The notes: generated by a model from the sequence alone, not told the origin. Positions 8,048 through 16,845 are shown, numbered from the stretch's first letter. The stretch: DNA of 64,000 nucleotides from JAPOXR01 sp965219635 (GCA_965219635.1 OZ244783.1:372001-436000); one strand, 5' to 3'. Numbers and translations: made by a program.

Positions 8048-9073
8048 ATGGATGACCTGAAATTCGGAAGCCGGAACAAGCGGGGAGAATGGGCTCCCAA
8101 CCAACCTGCAACCAATGCGCCGGTGTTTTCCTTCCCATTTGACCTGAAGGCGATACTGAAGTGGTTGCCGCACTACTTCCTTCCGTACAATGTCGTTTTC
8201 TTCCTCTCGGCCTTCGCCTGGTGGTACTGGGTCCTGCCTGATGCCGAGGTCATGCAAACCCTTGCCTGGGGCTGGATTCTCCAGTTGCTTGTGGTGAACG
8301 TGGTTGCCGTGTTGCTGTTTTTCGGGGCGTTTGAGTTCCGGCTGTATGTGCAAAGGGCACAGGGCAACCGGTTCAAGTATGATGGGCGATGGCCCTCGGA
8401 ACAGGAAAACAAGGTCTTCTGGTTCCGCAGCCAGCATATCGACTGCATGCTGCGCACGGTCGGCTCTGGAGTGCCTATATGGACAGCGATTCAGGTTGCG
8501 ATCCTTTATGCCTATGCAAACGGGCTCGTTCCTTGGCTGACGTTTGCCGAGAACCCCATATATCTCGCTCTCCTGGTGCTTGCTGTTCCCTTGATCCATG
8601 AAACGCACTTCTTCCTGCTGCATCGCGCGCTTCATTGGGGACCGCTCTATCGCTGGGTTCACTCAGTGCACCACAACTCGATCAACCCTTCGCCATTTTC
8701 CTCGCTTGCAATGCATCCCGTGGAGCAGTTCGGTTATCTCGGGGTTGCGTTCTGGCATGTGATACTTCCATCAAACCCGTTGATTGCCATCTACCAGCTC
8801 CACTTTGCCGGCTTCGGTTCGATTCCGGGCCATATAGGCTTCGACCGGGTCGAGGTCACGGACGAGACTTCCATCGACAGCCACGCGTACTTCCACTACC
8901 TCCATCACAAGCATTTCGAGGTGAATTACGGTGCCGGCACTATTCCGTGGGACAGGTGGTTCGGTACCTTCCACGATGGCTCCAAGGAATCCACCGACCG
9001 GATGAAGGCCCGCTACAAGGCAAAGAAGGAAAGGCTCGCTGCCAGGGTTGCAAAAGCCGAGGGCAGGACCTGA
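8048..9073 (+). CDS. Sterol-desaturase / fatty-acid-hydroxylase superfamily membrane protein
   Basis: 341 residues with an AAGGAGG site upstream. Hydrophobic segments lie near 44-63, 75-95, 143-160 and 170-190. The eight-histidine di-iron pattern is present: H184-ET-H187 and H192 in HETHFFLLH, H205-SV-HH209, and H283-YL-HH287. Members hydroxylate or desaturate sterols, fatty acids or carotenoids in the membrane using O2. The C-terminal 30 residues are strongly basic (KARYKAKKERLAARVAKAE). It follows the other di-iron enzyme by 222 bases and probably belongs to the same operon, so two oxygen-dependent membrane enzymes sit behind one sugar importer. The substrate is not evident. Confidence 0.85.
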   Translation: MDDLKFGSRNKRGEWAPNQPATNAPVFSFPFDLKAILKWLPHYFLPYNVVFFLSAFAWWYWVLPDAEVMQTLAWGWILQLLVVNVVAVLLFFGAFEFRLYVQRAQGNRFKYDGRWPSEQENKVFWFRSQHIDCMLRTVGSGVPIWTAIQVAILYAYANGLVPWLTFAENPIYLALLVLAVPLIHETHFFLLHRALHWGPLYRWVHSVHHNSINPSPFSSLAMHPVEQFGYLGVAFWHVILPSNPLIAIYQLHFAGFGSIPGHIGFDRVEVTDETSIDSHAYFHYLHHKHFEVNYGAGTIPWDRWFGTFHDGSKESTDRMKARYKAKKERLAARVAKAEGRT

Positions 9074-9350
9074 AGATCGCAGAATAGTCGGCGGTTTTAC
9101 AGACTCTTCGTATTAGCCGAAGCTTACGGTATTGGTTGCGGGTCACAGGCCTACGAGCAGTTTAAGGCCGGGCGCATTTAAGGAAGCGCTTGCGGCTGTG
9201 CAGGGCCGCGGAAACGGTCGGTTTCGTCGCCAATAGCCTACGCGGCGGTTTTGAACTGCCGGCACTCAGACCCGTTTGCCGTTCAGCAAGTTGAGTGCTC
9301 CCTCTCTGCTTGCATTGGGCAGGTTCGAGTTGCGGTTCGCCAAATGGAAG

Positions 9351-10376
9351 TCACCAATTCTTCCGGATCCAGCCGGACACGAGCTGGGCGAACACAAGCA
9401 CCAGCATGAGTCGAACCAGATGATGAGCCACCACGAATGGGACATCTGCACCCGACACGATGGCAATTATCGCCATTTCGGCTTGGCCGCCCGGCAGAAA
9501 TGCCAGCAACACATCGATCGGTGGCAACAACAACAGGCTCGAAACCACCAGGAAGAATAGAACGCTGATGGTTCCGGTAATCACGCTGTAGATTGCACCG
9601 GCCAGTACATAGCGGCGGAGTTCAACGAGCGTGATCCCGACATATCTGACGCCAACCGCAAGACCGATGAAGAACTGGGCTGCCAGCATCATTTCTGATG
9701 GAGGCCGCGAGTGAACGAGTCCGGTCAGCGATAGAGTCATGGCGAGCAGTGCCGGGCCCAGGATCGAAGGTCCAGGAATGCGAAGGAGCAGTGCCAGCTG
9801 CCATCCGACGATGCCGGACGCAACCATCAGAAGGACCTCGTGTAGCGGCAGGTTTGTTGCTGGAATTCCTGGCAATACGGAGAGATCAATGCCCCAGATC
9901 AGGGTGATTGCAAACGGAACGAACAGGAAGATCGACAATACCCTTGTGGCATGGATCAGGGATAGGGCCCTGACATTGCCGCCAGCCCCTTCTCCCAAAA
10001 GCAACATTTCCTGCAAGCCACCTGGCATCGACGCGTAGAGGCTTGTCTGCTTGTCGAAACCAGTTGCCCGGAAGAGAATGTAACCGGCACTGGCAAGCGC
10101 AAGTATGAGCACCGGCATCATTGCCAGCGAGAAGGCGTATCCGCTCAATTGACCAACAATTTCAGGGGTTATTGCGGTGCCGATTGCAACGCCAAGGAAA
10201 GTGCGCATCAGCATGCCGAACCACCCCATCCCTTGAAGTTGCATCGAGCAAAGTGCGCAAATCAGGCAGGCCGCCATCGGTCCGAGAAGGAATGGTAGCG
10301 GCCAGTCGAACAGGTAGAAGAACCCGACACCTGCTGCTGAGACGATCAGCGTAAGTATGCGATTGCGAGTGATCAT
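9351..10376 (-). CDS. AbrB-type integral membrane protein (putative transporter, COG3180)
   Basis: 341 residues, almost entirely hydrophobic, with two related halves. Each half has an AbrB-duplication-like block: PFLLGPMAACL and GVAIGTAITPEIVGQL in the first, GPSILGPALLAM and GLAVGVRYVGITL in the second. The SMPGGLQEML and AFLPGGQAEM motifs repeat the same pattern. This family was once named ammonia monooxygenase or regulator AbrB but is a membrane protein, probably a transporter. It is transcribed away from moxR and converges with the left operon. Its role here cannot be read from the context. Confidence 0.8.
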   Translation of the reverse strand: MITRNRILTLIVSAAGVGFFYLFDWPLPFLLGPMAACLICALCSMQLQGMGWFGMLMRTFLGVAIGTAITPEIVGQLSGYAFSLAMMPVLILALASAGYILFRATGFDKQTSLYASMPGGLQEMLLLGEGAGGNVRALSLIHATRVLSIFLFVPFAITLIWGIDLSVLPGIPATNLPLHEVLLMVASGIVGWQLALLLRIPGPSILGPALLAMTLSLTGLVHSRPPSEMMLAAQFFIGLAVGVRYVGITLVELRRYVLAGAIYSVITGTISVLFFLVVSSLLLLPPIDVLLAFLPGGQAEMAIIAIVSGADVPFVVAHHLVRLMLVLVFAQLVSGWIRKNW

Positions 10377-10504
10377 TCCTGCACTGCTTGCGGAAATCCG
10401 ATGTGGTCAATATGTCGCCCTGTCAGGTGGTGCAAATGGACGGGTCTTTCCGGAGAGGGGCGTAGCCGGGCCTTTCGCACCACTTGGGTTCGCGGGAGTG
10501 TGGA

Positions 10505-11398
10505 TTGGACAACGAATTTTCGTCGATTGATGACCTGACACAAATCCTTGCCCAAGCCGGTTATGTTTGTTCGCGCCCGCTTGCGACAGCAGCGTTCCTT
10601 GCTGCCAAGCTCAGACGGCCGATCTTTCTGGAAGGCGAGGCCGGAGTCGGAAAGACCGAAATTGCCCGCTGTCTTGCGGCCGCGACAGGCAGGCGCCTCA
10701 TCAGGTTGCAATGCCATGAGGGTCTGGATGCTGCCTCCGCAGTCTGCGACTGGAACTTCCCGGCACAGATGATTGCAATCCGAACCGCTGAGGCAGCCGG
10801 CGAATTGTCGCGGGAAGAGTTGAATGACGAGTTGTTCTCCGAGAAATTTCTGATCCCGCGCCCGATATTGCAGGCACTGCAGCCAGGCCCCGGACCAGCT
10901 CCAGTCCTGCTCATTGATGAAATCGACCGTGCCGATGAACCTTTCGAGGCCTTCCTTCTGGAAATGCTCGGAGACTACCAGATCACTGTTCCGGAACTGG
11001 GTACAATCTGCGCGGATCAACCACCCCTGGTTGTGCTGACCTCGAACCGGACCCGGGAGATACATGATGCGCTCAAGAGGCGGTGCTATTACCACTGGGT
11101 CGACTACCCTGATTTCGAACGCGAGCTTGAGATCCTCAAGGTCCGTGTGCCGAACGCTCCAGAGAGCCTGTCGCAGCAGATCGTGGCCTTTGTCCAGCGC
11201 CTGCGGTTGGAAGATCTGTTTAAGAAGCCCGGAGTTGCCGAGACCATAGACTGGGCAAAATGCCTGATTGCCCTTGATGCGATTGCTCTTTCACCGGAGA
11301 TTATCGCTGATACGGTTGGAGCCGTGTTGAAGTATCAGGATGACATTCAGAGGCTGGAGCGGTCCGAACTGAAGCGACTGCTGGAGGAATGCAGCTGA
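10505..11398 (+). CDS. coxD: MoxR-family AAA+ ATPase, CoxD-type maturation factor
   Basis: 297 residues from the TTG at 10505, preceded by GGGAG; another TTG lies 21 bases upstream. Walker A is GEAGVGKTE (44-52), Walker B is LLIDEIDRAD (around 130-140), and sensor 1 is VLTSNRTRE. In CO-dehydrogenase clusters CoxD is a MoxR-type chaperone needed to build the copper/molybdenum or Mo-cofactor site of the large subunit. It is followed at 34 bases by the von Willebrand partner, the usual CoxD-CoxE pairing, and the cox structural genes lie downstream on the same strand. Confidence 0.85.
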   Translation: MDNEFSSIDDLTQILAQAGYVCSRPLATAAFLAAKLRRPIFLEGEAGVGKTEIARCLAAATGRRLIRLQCHEGLDAASAVCDWNFPAQMIAIRTAEAAGELSREELNDELFSEKFLIPRPILQALQPGPGPAPVLLIDEIDRADEPFEAFLLEMLGDYQITVPELGTICADQPPLVVLTSNRTREIHDALKRRCYYHWVDYPDFERELEILKVRVPNAPESLSQQIVAFVQRLRLEDLFKKPGVAETIDWAKCLIALDAIALSPEIIADTVGAVLKYQDDIQRLERSELKRLLEECS

Positions 11399-11432
11399 TG
11401 GCCCTCTCCCGATAGAACCGGCAGGCCAGGCC

Positions 11433-12737
11433 GTGACTGTTACGCCAGCATTACCCAGTGCGCCTGCTGCGCCGGAATCCGGCGCTGAGAGGCAGGGACG
11501 GTTCATCGAGAACATCGTGCATTTTGGAAGGGCCCTGCGTCTCGCCGGACTGAGGGTCGGACCGGGGCAACTGACGGAGGCCGTGCGCGCTGCCAATACG
11601 GTCGAATTCACTTGCAAGGAGGATTTCCGCTGGTTGCTTCATGCATGCCTGGTCACGCGCAATGAACATCGGCAGGTCTTTGACCAGATATTCCGGTTGT
11701 TCTGGCGGGATCCGAGGCTTCATGAACACATGATGGCGATGCTGCTCCCAATGGTTCGGGGGGCACAGCGCGAACGCAAAGCGGAAGCGGGCGGCAGGCG
11801 GGCAGCGGATGCCCTGCTTGGCGGCACTTCACGCGATGCCGCGTCGATGGACGATAGCGAAGCAGCAGAGCTTGAATTGAACATTGATGCCTCAGGGACC
11901 TCATCGGGCCGCGAGCGACTTGGTGCGTTGGATTTCGAACAGATGTCCAACGAAGAAATGTCAGAAGCCAGACGCATCCTCGAGTCCTTCTCGCTTCCTG
12001 CCGCACCATTGCGAAGCAGGCGCATGACAGCAAGCCCGCATGGCCGGCATGCGGACTGGCAAGCGACGATCCGGCAGGCAATGCGTCAGGGCGGAGAAGT
12101 GTGCGCTATGGCGCGCAGGCGTCAGCGAACACGCTGGCCAAACCTCGTGGCGATCTGCGATATTTCAGGAAGCATGGCAGTCTATTCGAGGACGCTCCTG
12201 CGTTTTCTCAATGCTGTGTCTACCTCTGGCGGGGAGGGTTGGAACAGGGTCCATGCCTTCACATTCGGGACCAGGCTGACAAACATTTCCCGTCAGCTGA
12301 AGATCGGTGATCCGGATACCGCCCTGGCCGCTGCCGGAGCCGAAGCACAGGATTGGGACGGTGGCACCCGGATTGGCGAGTGCATCAGGGCATTCAACCG
12401 CGACTGGTCGAGGCGGGTCATGGGGCAGGGGGCGGTGGTTCTACTGATCTCGGACGGCCTCGACAGCGGGTGCACCGATCTACTTGAAAGGGAAACCGTA
12501 CGCCTGCGGCTATCGTCCAAAAGGTTGGTCTGGATCAACCCGCTGTTGCGTTGGGACGGGTTTGCCCCGAAGGCGGCAGGCATTGTTGCCATGCTTCCCC
12601 ATGTCGATTGCCTCAGGACCGCTCACAACCTCAATTCACTCGAAGAACTGGCTGGCGTCGTTGCGAACTCCCGCGACCAGGGTGACAAGCCACGGCTGCT
12701 TTCCGCTCTCTGGGAGGGCGGAAGATTGCTCAACTGA
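11433..12737 (+). CDS. coxE: von Willebrand factor A domain protein, CoxE-type
   Basis: 434 residues from a GTG start. The C-terminal half is a VWA domain with the metal-ion-dependent adhesion motif DISGS at 243-247 and later D-rich segments (WDGGTRIGE, LISDGLDSG). The N-terminal half is helical with an acidic linker around 137-180, typical of CoxE. CoxE acts with the MoxR ATPase CoxD in maturing the molybdenum hydroxylase. The gene is directly behind coxD and in front of a 1.5-kb stretch of small ORFs that separates it from xdhC. Confidence 0.85.
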   Translation: MTVTPALPSAPAAPESGAERQGRFIENIVHFGRALRLAGLRVGPGQLTEAVRAANTVEFTCKEDFRWLLHACLVTRNEHRQVFDQIFRLFWRDPRLHEHMMAMLLPMVRGAQRERKAEAGGRRAADALLGGTSRDAASMDDSEAAELELNIDASGTSSGRERLGALDFEQMSNEEMSEARRILESFSLPAAPLRSRRMTASPHGRHADWQATIRQAMRQGGEVCAMARRRQRTRWPNLVAICDISGSMAVYSRTLLRFLNAVSTSGGEGWNRVHAFTFGTRLTNISRQLKIGDPDTALAAAGAEAQDWDGGTRIGECIRAFNRDWSRRVMGQGAVVLLISDGLDSGCTDLLERETVRLRLSSKRLVWINPLLRWDGFAPKAAGIVAMLPHVDCLRTAHNLNSLEELAGVVANSRDQGDKPRLLSALWEGGRLLN

Positions 12738-13047
12738 ATACCCTACTGCTCAGAATCTCCGGAATTGGCAGCTTCAAGCCAAGACCGTTCCATAACCCGC
12801 TGCACCTCCCGGCAGGCCTGATGATTGCCCAATGGCGAGTGGTCAATTGACTGAGGCAGAAATCCGATTGGCGAAACGCAAACCCTGTTGGCTGGGGTTC
12901 TCGATTGCCTTAACCCCTGCGCAACCCTGGTGGCCATTACCATCTTCGGGTCTTTTGGCAATTGACTGTTGGCCCCCCGGTTCAAGTATGGTCAGCTAAT
13001 GGACATAAACCAAATCTGCGTCCACCAAACAGGATGGAGTGCCGAAC
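12738..13047 (+). other. Intergenic stretch before the HigA-like gene
   Basis: No supported gene. Two copies of CAATTGACTG occur at 12844-12853 and 12959-12968; the first lies in the palindrome GTCAATTGAC. The second could supply a weak -35 for the HigA-like gene. No HigB-type toxin is encoded here. Confidence 0.4.
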
Positions 13048-13329
13048 ATGAGTGAACCTGAGGATGACAGGGTTGGCCCGATGTTGAATCCGCCGCACTT
13101 GGGTGAACTCATCCGCGAGGGCATGAACGAAGTGGGTTGGAATATTGCCGAATTGGCTGGGAAGCTTGGATGCCCTCGCAGAACGCTCTCATGTGTGCTG
13201 GATGGCAAGGCTGGCTTGTCTGAAAGCATGGCCCTTGCGTTGGAGGCAATCGGATGGGGAACTGCTGATCACTGGATGCGGATGCAAGCGAGTTATGAGA
13301 TCGCCTCGGCGAGCGGAATGGCCAAGTGA
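13048..13329 (+). CDS. HigA-like XRE-family antitoxin/regulator without an adjacent HigB
   Basis: 93 residues from the ATG at 13048 (GGAG eight bases upstream; a GTG at 13039 is possible). The middle resembles the HigA helix-turn-helix: HLGELIREGMNE, then WNIAELAGKLGCPRRTLSCVL and KAGLSESMALALE, then the GWGTADHWMRMQASYE tail typical of HigA antidotes. HigA binds DNA and normally neutralises an upstream HigB ribonuclease. No HigB gene lies on either side. It sits inside the cox locus between coxE and xdhC. It may be a solitary regulator or a toxin-less relic. Its stop codon overlaps the start of the next small frame. Confidence 0.75.
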   Translation: MSEPEDDRVGPMLNPPHLGELIREGMNEVGWNIAELAGKLGCPRRTLSCVLDGKAGLSESMALALEAIGWGTADHWMRMQASYEIASASGMAK

Positions 13330-13478
13330 TGATTGTCCAAAGCAGCACGGTCGAGTTCCGGCCCGTATCAAAATGGTTCGTTGTGTCGGGAGAGCCCGCC
13401 AGATTTCTTGACGGGATGCTGCAATGCGCGCTCGGATTGAACAACCTTGCAGGAAAGCGGGATACGAACCGCTGGTGA
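13329..13478 (+). CDS. Possible 49-residue protein coupled to the HigA-like gene
   Basis: The frame begins with an ATG that shares one base with the HigA-like stop codon (TGATG), the arrangement of translational coupling. The product (MIVQSSTVEFRPV... ending KRDTNRW) matches nothing I recognise. There is no independent ribosome site, so expression is uncertain. Confidence 0.3.
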   Translation: MIVQSSTVEFRPVSKWFVVSGEPARFLDGMLQCALGLNNLAGKRDTNRW

Positions 13479-13511
13479 ATTGCACGCCCAACCAAGTGAT
13501 GAGGAATATCC

Positions 13512-13718
13512 ATGACCAACCACCCAGATGATCCGGTCATAGCCGAATTACGGGCAATACGTGAGGCGCATGCTGCTCGCTTCAACCATGATATGGGTGA
13601 AATATTCAGGGACATCCGGGCAATGCAGGAAGAGTCTGGCAGAGAGTTTATTCGTCTTCCTCCATGCCCGATTGTTGATTTCAATACTCAATTGGAAAGC
13701 AAGAAATCAGACTCCTGA
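13512..13718 (+). CDS. Small conserved-type hypothetical protein (68 residues)
   Basis: 68 residues: charged, mostly helical (MTNHPDDPVIAELRAIREAH, FNHDMGEIFRDIRAMQEESGREF) and ending in a VDFNTQLESKK tail. The pattern of ELRAIREAHAARF followed by a FRDIR block resembles small proteins of unknown function that I recall from accessory regions of many bacteria, often near toxin-antitoxin genes. A GAGGAATATCC stretch precedes the ATG. It follows the HigA-like gene by about 180 bases and could belong to the same inserted unit in the cox locus. No function can be assigned. Confidence 0.6.
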   Translation: MTNHPDDPVIAELRAIREAHAARFNHDMGEIFRDIRAMQEESGREFIRLPPCPIVDFNTQLESKKSDS

Positions 13719-13880
13719 CGCCTGGATTGGATCGATGTCGCTTGTGTCGTCCTGCTGTAGGGGATCGATCTCAACCACTGTTTGTACATCAGGTTTCTTG
13801 GGCGGACTTGGTACGTTGGACAGTTCAAGGGCATAATCTGGAATGTTCCGATTGATGTTGATCCCTCGATAGACTGACAT
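13707..13880 (-). CDS. Possible 57-residue protein on the opposite strand
   Basis: An open frame from ATG 13880 reads MSVYRGINI, then NIPDYALELSNVPSPPKKP, and ends IDPIQASGV. It is acidic and protein-like in composition. It converges with, and overlaps by 12 bases, the end of the 68-residue gene. There is no clear ribosome site and I recognise no family, so this is tentative. Confidence 0.25.
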   Translation of the reverse strand: MSVYRGININRNIPDYALELSNVPSPPKKPDVQTVVEIDPLQQDDTSDIDPIQASGV

Positions 13881-14252
13881 TGCCGGGGATGGCGGACTCT
13901 ATGGAGGAACAACTGTTCATTTCCTCCAGCGTTCGACGCAGTTTCCGCTCAAGAGTGATTGATCCTGGCAATTGGCATCGCCGATATACTTCCTGTGTGA
14001 ACCAGGTGTCTCTGGAAATGGCTGCGCAAGTTTTCCCTCACCACTTGGTTCTATTGCAGGAGACTTGCGGTCGAAGTCATTCCAGATTGTGGAGATTGGG
14101 AGTGTGGTTGGCTGGCGGTAGCCATCTGCCAACGAAGTTGCCATCCGGCAGAAGCAGGAACTTTGGCGAGGGTCGCCGCTGGTTCATTTGCAAGGAAGAG
14201 AGTGCGATGGGCATTCCAGCAAGGTCAAATTCAGAGTAAGGTTTGCCTCAAG
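13881..14252. other. Stretch without a supported gene before xdhC
   Basis: Open frames here have no recognisable product. It presumably carries the promoter for the xdhC-to-coxM operon; no confident -35/-10 pair was found. Confidence 0.4.
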
Positions 14253-15251
14253 ATGGAACGCTCACTGGACAGCATCCCGGAAACAGCCCTGAAGTGGAGC
14301 AGGGCCGGAGGGGCAGCGCTTGCGACAGTCGTCGAAACCTGGGGTTCTGCTCCACGGCCGGTGGGAAGTCAGCTTGCGGTTGCCGCCGATGGCCAATTCG
14401 AGGGATCAGTCTCCGGAGGGTGCGTCGAAGGGGCAGTCATCGAGGAATCCGTCGAGGCCATGGCTGCGGGTGTACCGCGGATACTGGAATTCGGGGTTGC
14501 CGACGAGGATGCGTTCGCAGTCGGCCTCGCTTGCGGCGGCAGGATCAAAGTGCTTGTCGATCCAGTCGGTGGCGCGTCGGGGTTGCCTGTCGGCATGCTT
14601 GAGGCGTTGGTTGAACAGCGCCAGGCCCGGAAACCTGTAGCAGTTCTGATTGACGTCAAGAACTGGCATCATCGGTTGTCTTCGGGTGAGTCAGGAGAAC
14701 TTGCACCAGCGATCGTTTCCCGAATGCGCCAGGACAGATCCGGCTTCGAAGAAGATTGGTTCATCAGCATACACAACCCCCCGCTAAGGATGATTGTGGT
14801 CGGAGGAGCGCATATTGCTCAGCCGCTGGTGTCCATGGCAGAACTCGCCGGTTACGATGTGACGTTGGTGGACCCAAGAGAGTCCTTTGCCTCCGCCGCC
14901 AGATTCCCGAATACCCGCACGCTGCACGGTTGGCCTGATGAGGTCATTGAGGCGGAAACACCTGATGCAAGAACCGCTGTGGTAACGTTGACGCATGATC
15001 CAAAGATTGACGATCCGGCTATTGTGGCCACGCTGAAGACCGATGCGTTCTATCTTGGATGCTTGGGTTCGAAGCGCACGCACGGCAAAAGGCTGGATCG
15101 TCTGCGGGACCTTGGGTTGTCCGAAGAAGTGCTTTGCAGAATCCACGCTCCTGTTGGATTGGACATAGGGGCAAGATCACCATCGGAGATCGCAGTAGCC
15201 ATAATGGCGCAGGTGACCCAAAGCCTCCGGTGTGGTGATACCCCGGCATGA
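14253..15251 (+). CDS. XdhC/CoxI-family molybdenum-cofactor insertion factor
   Basis: 332 residues from ATG 14253; a longer in-frame start upstream adds 30 residues without family character. The N-terminal XdhC_CoxI block has SVSGGCVE with its conserved cysteine and GLACGGRIKV. The C-terminal Rossmann-like domain begins at MIVVGGAHIAQPL and ends with HAPVGLDIGARSPSEIAVAI. XdhC proteins hold the molybdenum cofactor, promote its sulfuration and pass it to molybdenum hydroxylases, here the CoxL subunit encoded downstream. The stop overlaps the next start by four bases (ATGA), so the two are translationally coupled. Confidence 0.85.
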   Translation: MERSLDSIPETALKWSRAGGAALATVVETWGSAPRPVGSQLAVAADGQFEGSVSGGCVEGAVIEESVEAMAAGVPRILEFGVADEDAFAVGLACGGRIKVLVDPVGGASGLPVGMLEALVEQRQARKPVAVLIDVKNWHHRLSSGESGELAPAIVSRMRQDRSGFEEDWFISIHNPPLRMIVVGGAHIAQPLVSMAELAGYDVTLVDPRESFASAARFPNTRTLHGWPDEVIEAETPDARTAVVTLTHDPKIDDPAIVATLKTDAFYLGCLGSKRTHGKRLDRLRDLGLSEEVLCRIHAPVGLDIGARSPSEIAVAIMAQVTQSLRCGDTPA

Positions 15252-16738
15252 AATTCGGCAGTATCCCGGTCTCGGAAGCGGCTGGCAGTATCCTGGCGCA
15301 CTCCTTGCAGGTCAGCGGACGCCGGTTCCGGAAAGGACTGGTCTTGACGGAACGCGACGTGGAGAGCCTTTCTGCCGCAGATGTAGCCGAAGTAACCGTT
15401 GCCAAGCTGTCCCCGGAAGATGTCGGTGAGGACGAAGCCGCCTCACGACTTGCCGATGCGCTTCTGCTCGGCACAGAGCGGTTAGGCCGTTCAGCTGCAT
15501 TCACTGGGCGAGTCAACATCTATGCTGAGGCTCCCGGGCTGGTGCTCCTTGATGCGGAAGCCGTAACCAGACTCAACAGCATCAATCCGTCGATTACCCT
15601 TGCAACTTTGCCGAACCTGGAACGGGTTTCTCCGAGGAGCCTGGTTGCAACCGCAAAAATCATCACATTTGCTGTCCCTGCCACGGATCTGAACAAGGCG
15701 ATTGATGCGGCATCCGGGATACTCTCTCATATGCCTGTAGTGAAAAGCGATGCAGGCCTTGTCGTGACACGCTCAGAGGGTCAGGCGGAACGTATCGCCG
15801 AAAAAGGCAAGGCAGCGGTGGCAACCAGGCTGTCGCGGCTGGGAATGGAACTGAATTCGACCCGGATCGTTCCCCACCGTCCGGAATGCGTGGGTGAAGC
15901 CTTGAGTGAAATTGAAGGTGAGATCCTACTGTTGCTCACAGGGTCTGCAACATCGGACATGCTTGACGTCGGACCAGAAGGATTGAGGCGCGCCGGTGGC
16001 AAGGTGCATAGGTTCGGGATTCCAGTGGATCCGGGCAACCTCCTGTTTCACGGTGATCTAGGTGGAAGACCTGTCATCGGACTTCCAGGATGTGCAAGAT
16101 CACCTGCCTTGAACGGCGCTGATTGGGTCCTGGAGCGCACCGCCTGCGGCATTGATATCTCCGACCGTCAATTCGCCGGGATGGGGGTGGGTGGCTTGCT
16201 GAAGGAGATTCCTCTCCGGCCGCAACCGCGGGCTGGCAAGTCCGAGTCATTCGCGCGGCCGCGCATTGCTGCAATTGTGCTGGTTCAGGAGGCGGCCCGC
16301 CATGTGGAGGACGTGTTGACCGCAGTTCGCGCCACACATGCGGAACTCATCAGGGTGGTAGCAGAGACCAGTGTGGGAAGGGACTTGCCAATTGCGCTGA
16401 AAGCCCCCCGTGAAGCTCTTGTTGCGGCCGGAGGAGGCAGCAAGTCCGGGTTGCTGGAGGCAGGGATTGCGGCAGTTGCGGAGGACGCGGATGCGGTGCT
16501 CGTGCTGCGCGGCGAAGATCCTCCTCCCGAACCGGGACTGCTCGACAGGATGATGGCGGCCTTCAGCCCGAAGGATGGGCGGGAGATATGCAGGCCGTTT
16601 TCGAACCGGGGGAACAGGGGGCCGCCGATATTGTTCGGGCGCCGGTTCTTTGAGGCGTTGTCAGGTCTTGATGGAGAGCGGGGTGGATCCCAAATTCTCA
16701 AGGAGGCAGAGGAGTTCCTGTGCGAGATACAGGAATAA
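15248..16738 (+). CDS. MoeA-like molybdopterin-binding protein with degenerate MobA/MocA-like C-terminal domain
   Basis: 496 residues. Residues about 1-335 resemble the MoeA/MogA-type molybdopterin-binding proteins found in cox and xdh clusters: MKFGSIPVSEAAGSILAHSL at the start, LLLLTGSATSDMLDVGPEGLRRAGG in the middle, and GRPVIGLPGCARSPALNGADWVLER. Residues about 350-496 correspond to the nucleotidyltransferase (MobA/MocA-like) domain normally fused behind it, but the LAAGxSxRMG loop is replaced by LVQEAARHVEDV and the metal-binding DMP segment by RGEDPPPEP. Only the tail (LLDRMMAAFSP, FGRRFFEALSGLDG) is recognisable. It probably still binds cofactor but may no longer transfer a nucleotide. 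It starts inside the end of xdhC. Confidence 0.8.
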   Translation: MKFGSIPVSEAAGSILAHSLQVSGRRFRKGLVLTERDVESLSAADVAEVTVAKLSPEDVGEDEAASRLADALLLGTERLGRSAAFTGRVNIYAEAPGLVLLDAEAVTRLNSINPSITLATLPNLERVSPRSLVATAKIITFAVPATDLNKAIDAASGILSHMPVVKSDAGLVVTRSEGQAERIAEKGKAAVATRLSRLGMELNSTRIVPHRPECVGEALSEIEGEILLLLTGSATSDMLDVGPEGLRRAGGKVHRFGIPVDPGNLLFHGDLGGRPVIGLPGCARSPALNGADWVLERTACGIDISDRQFAGMGVGGLLKEIPLRPQPRAGKSESFARPRIAAIVLVQEAARHVEDVLTAVRATHAELIRVVAETSVGRDLPIALKAPREALVAAGGGSKSGLLEAGIAAVAEDADAVLVLRGEDPPPEPGLLDRMMAAFSPKDGREICRPFSNRGNRGPPILFGRRFFEALSGLDGERGGSQILKEAEEFLCEIQE

Positions 16739-16845
16739 CTCTCTCGCTTGAATGACCGGGCAAACGGCCCGGATCGGAAATTTGCGGTTGTCTTGAAGCT
16801 GAAAATGCTGTGCAATTGGAACGGAAAATCTGGAGGACGTACTTC

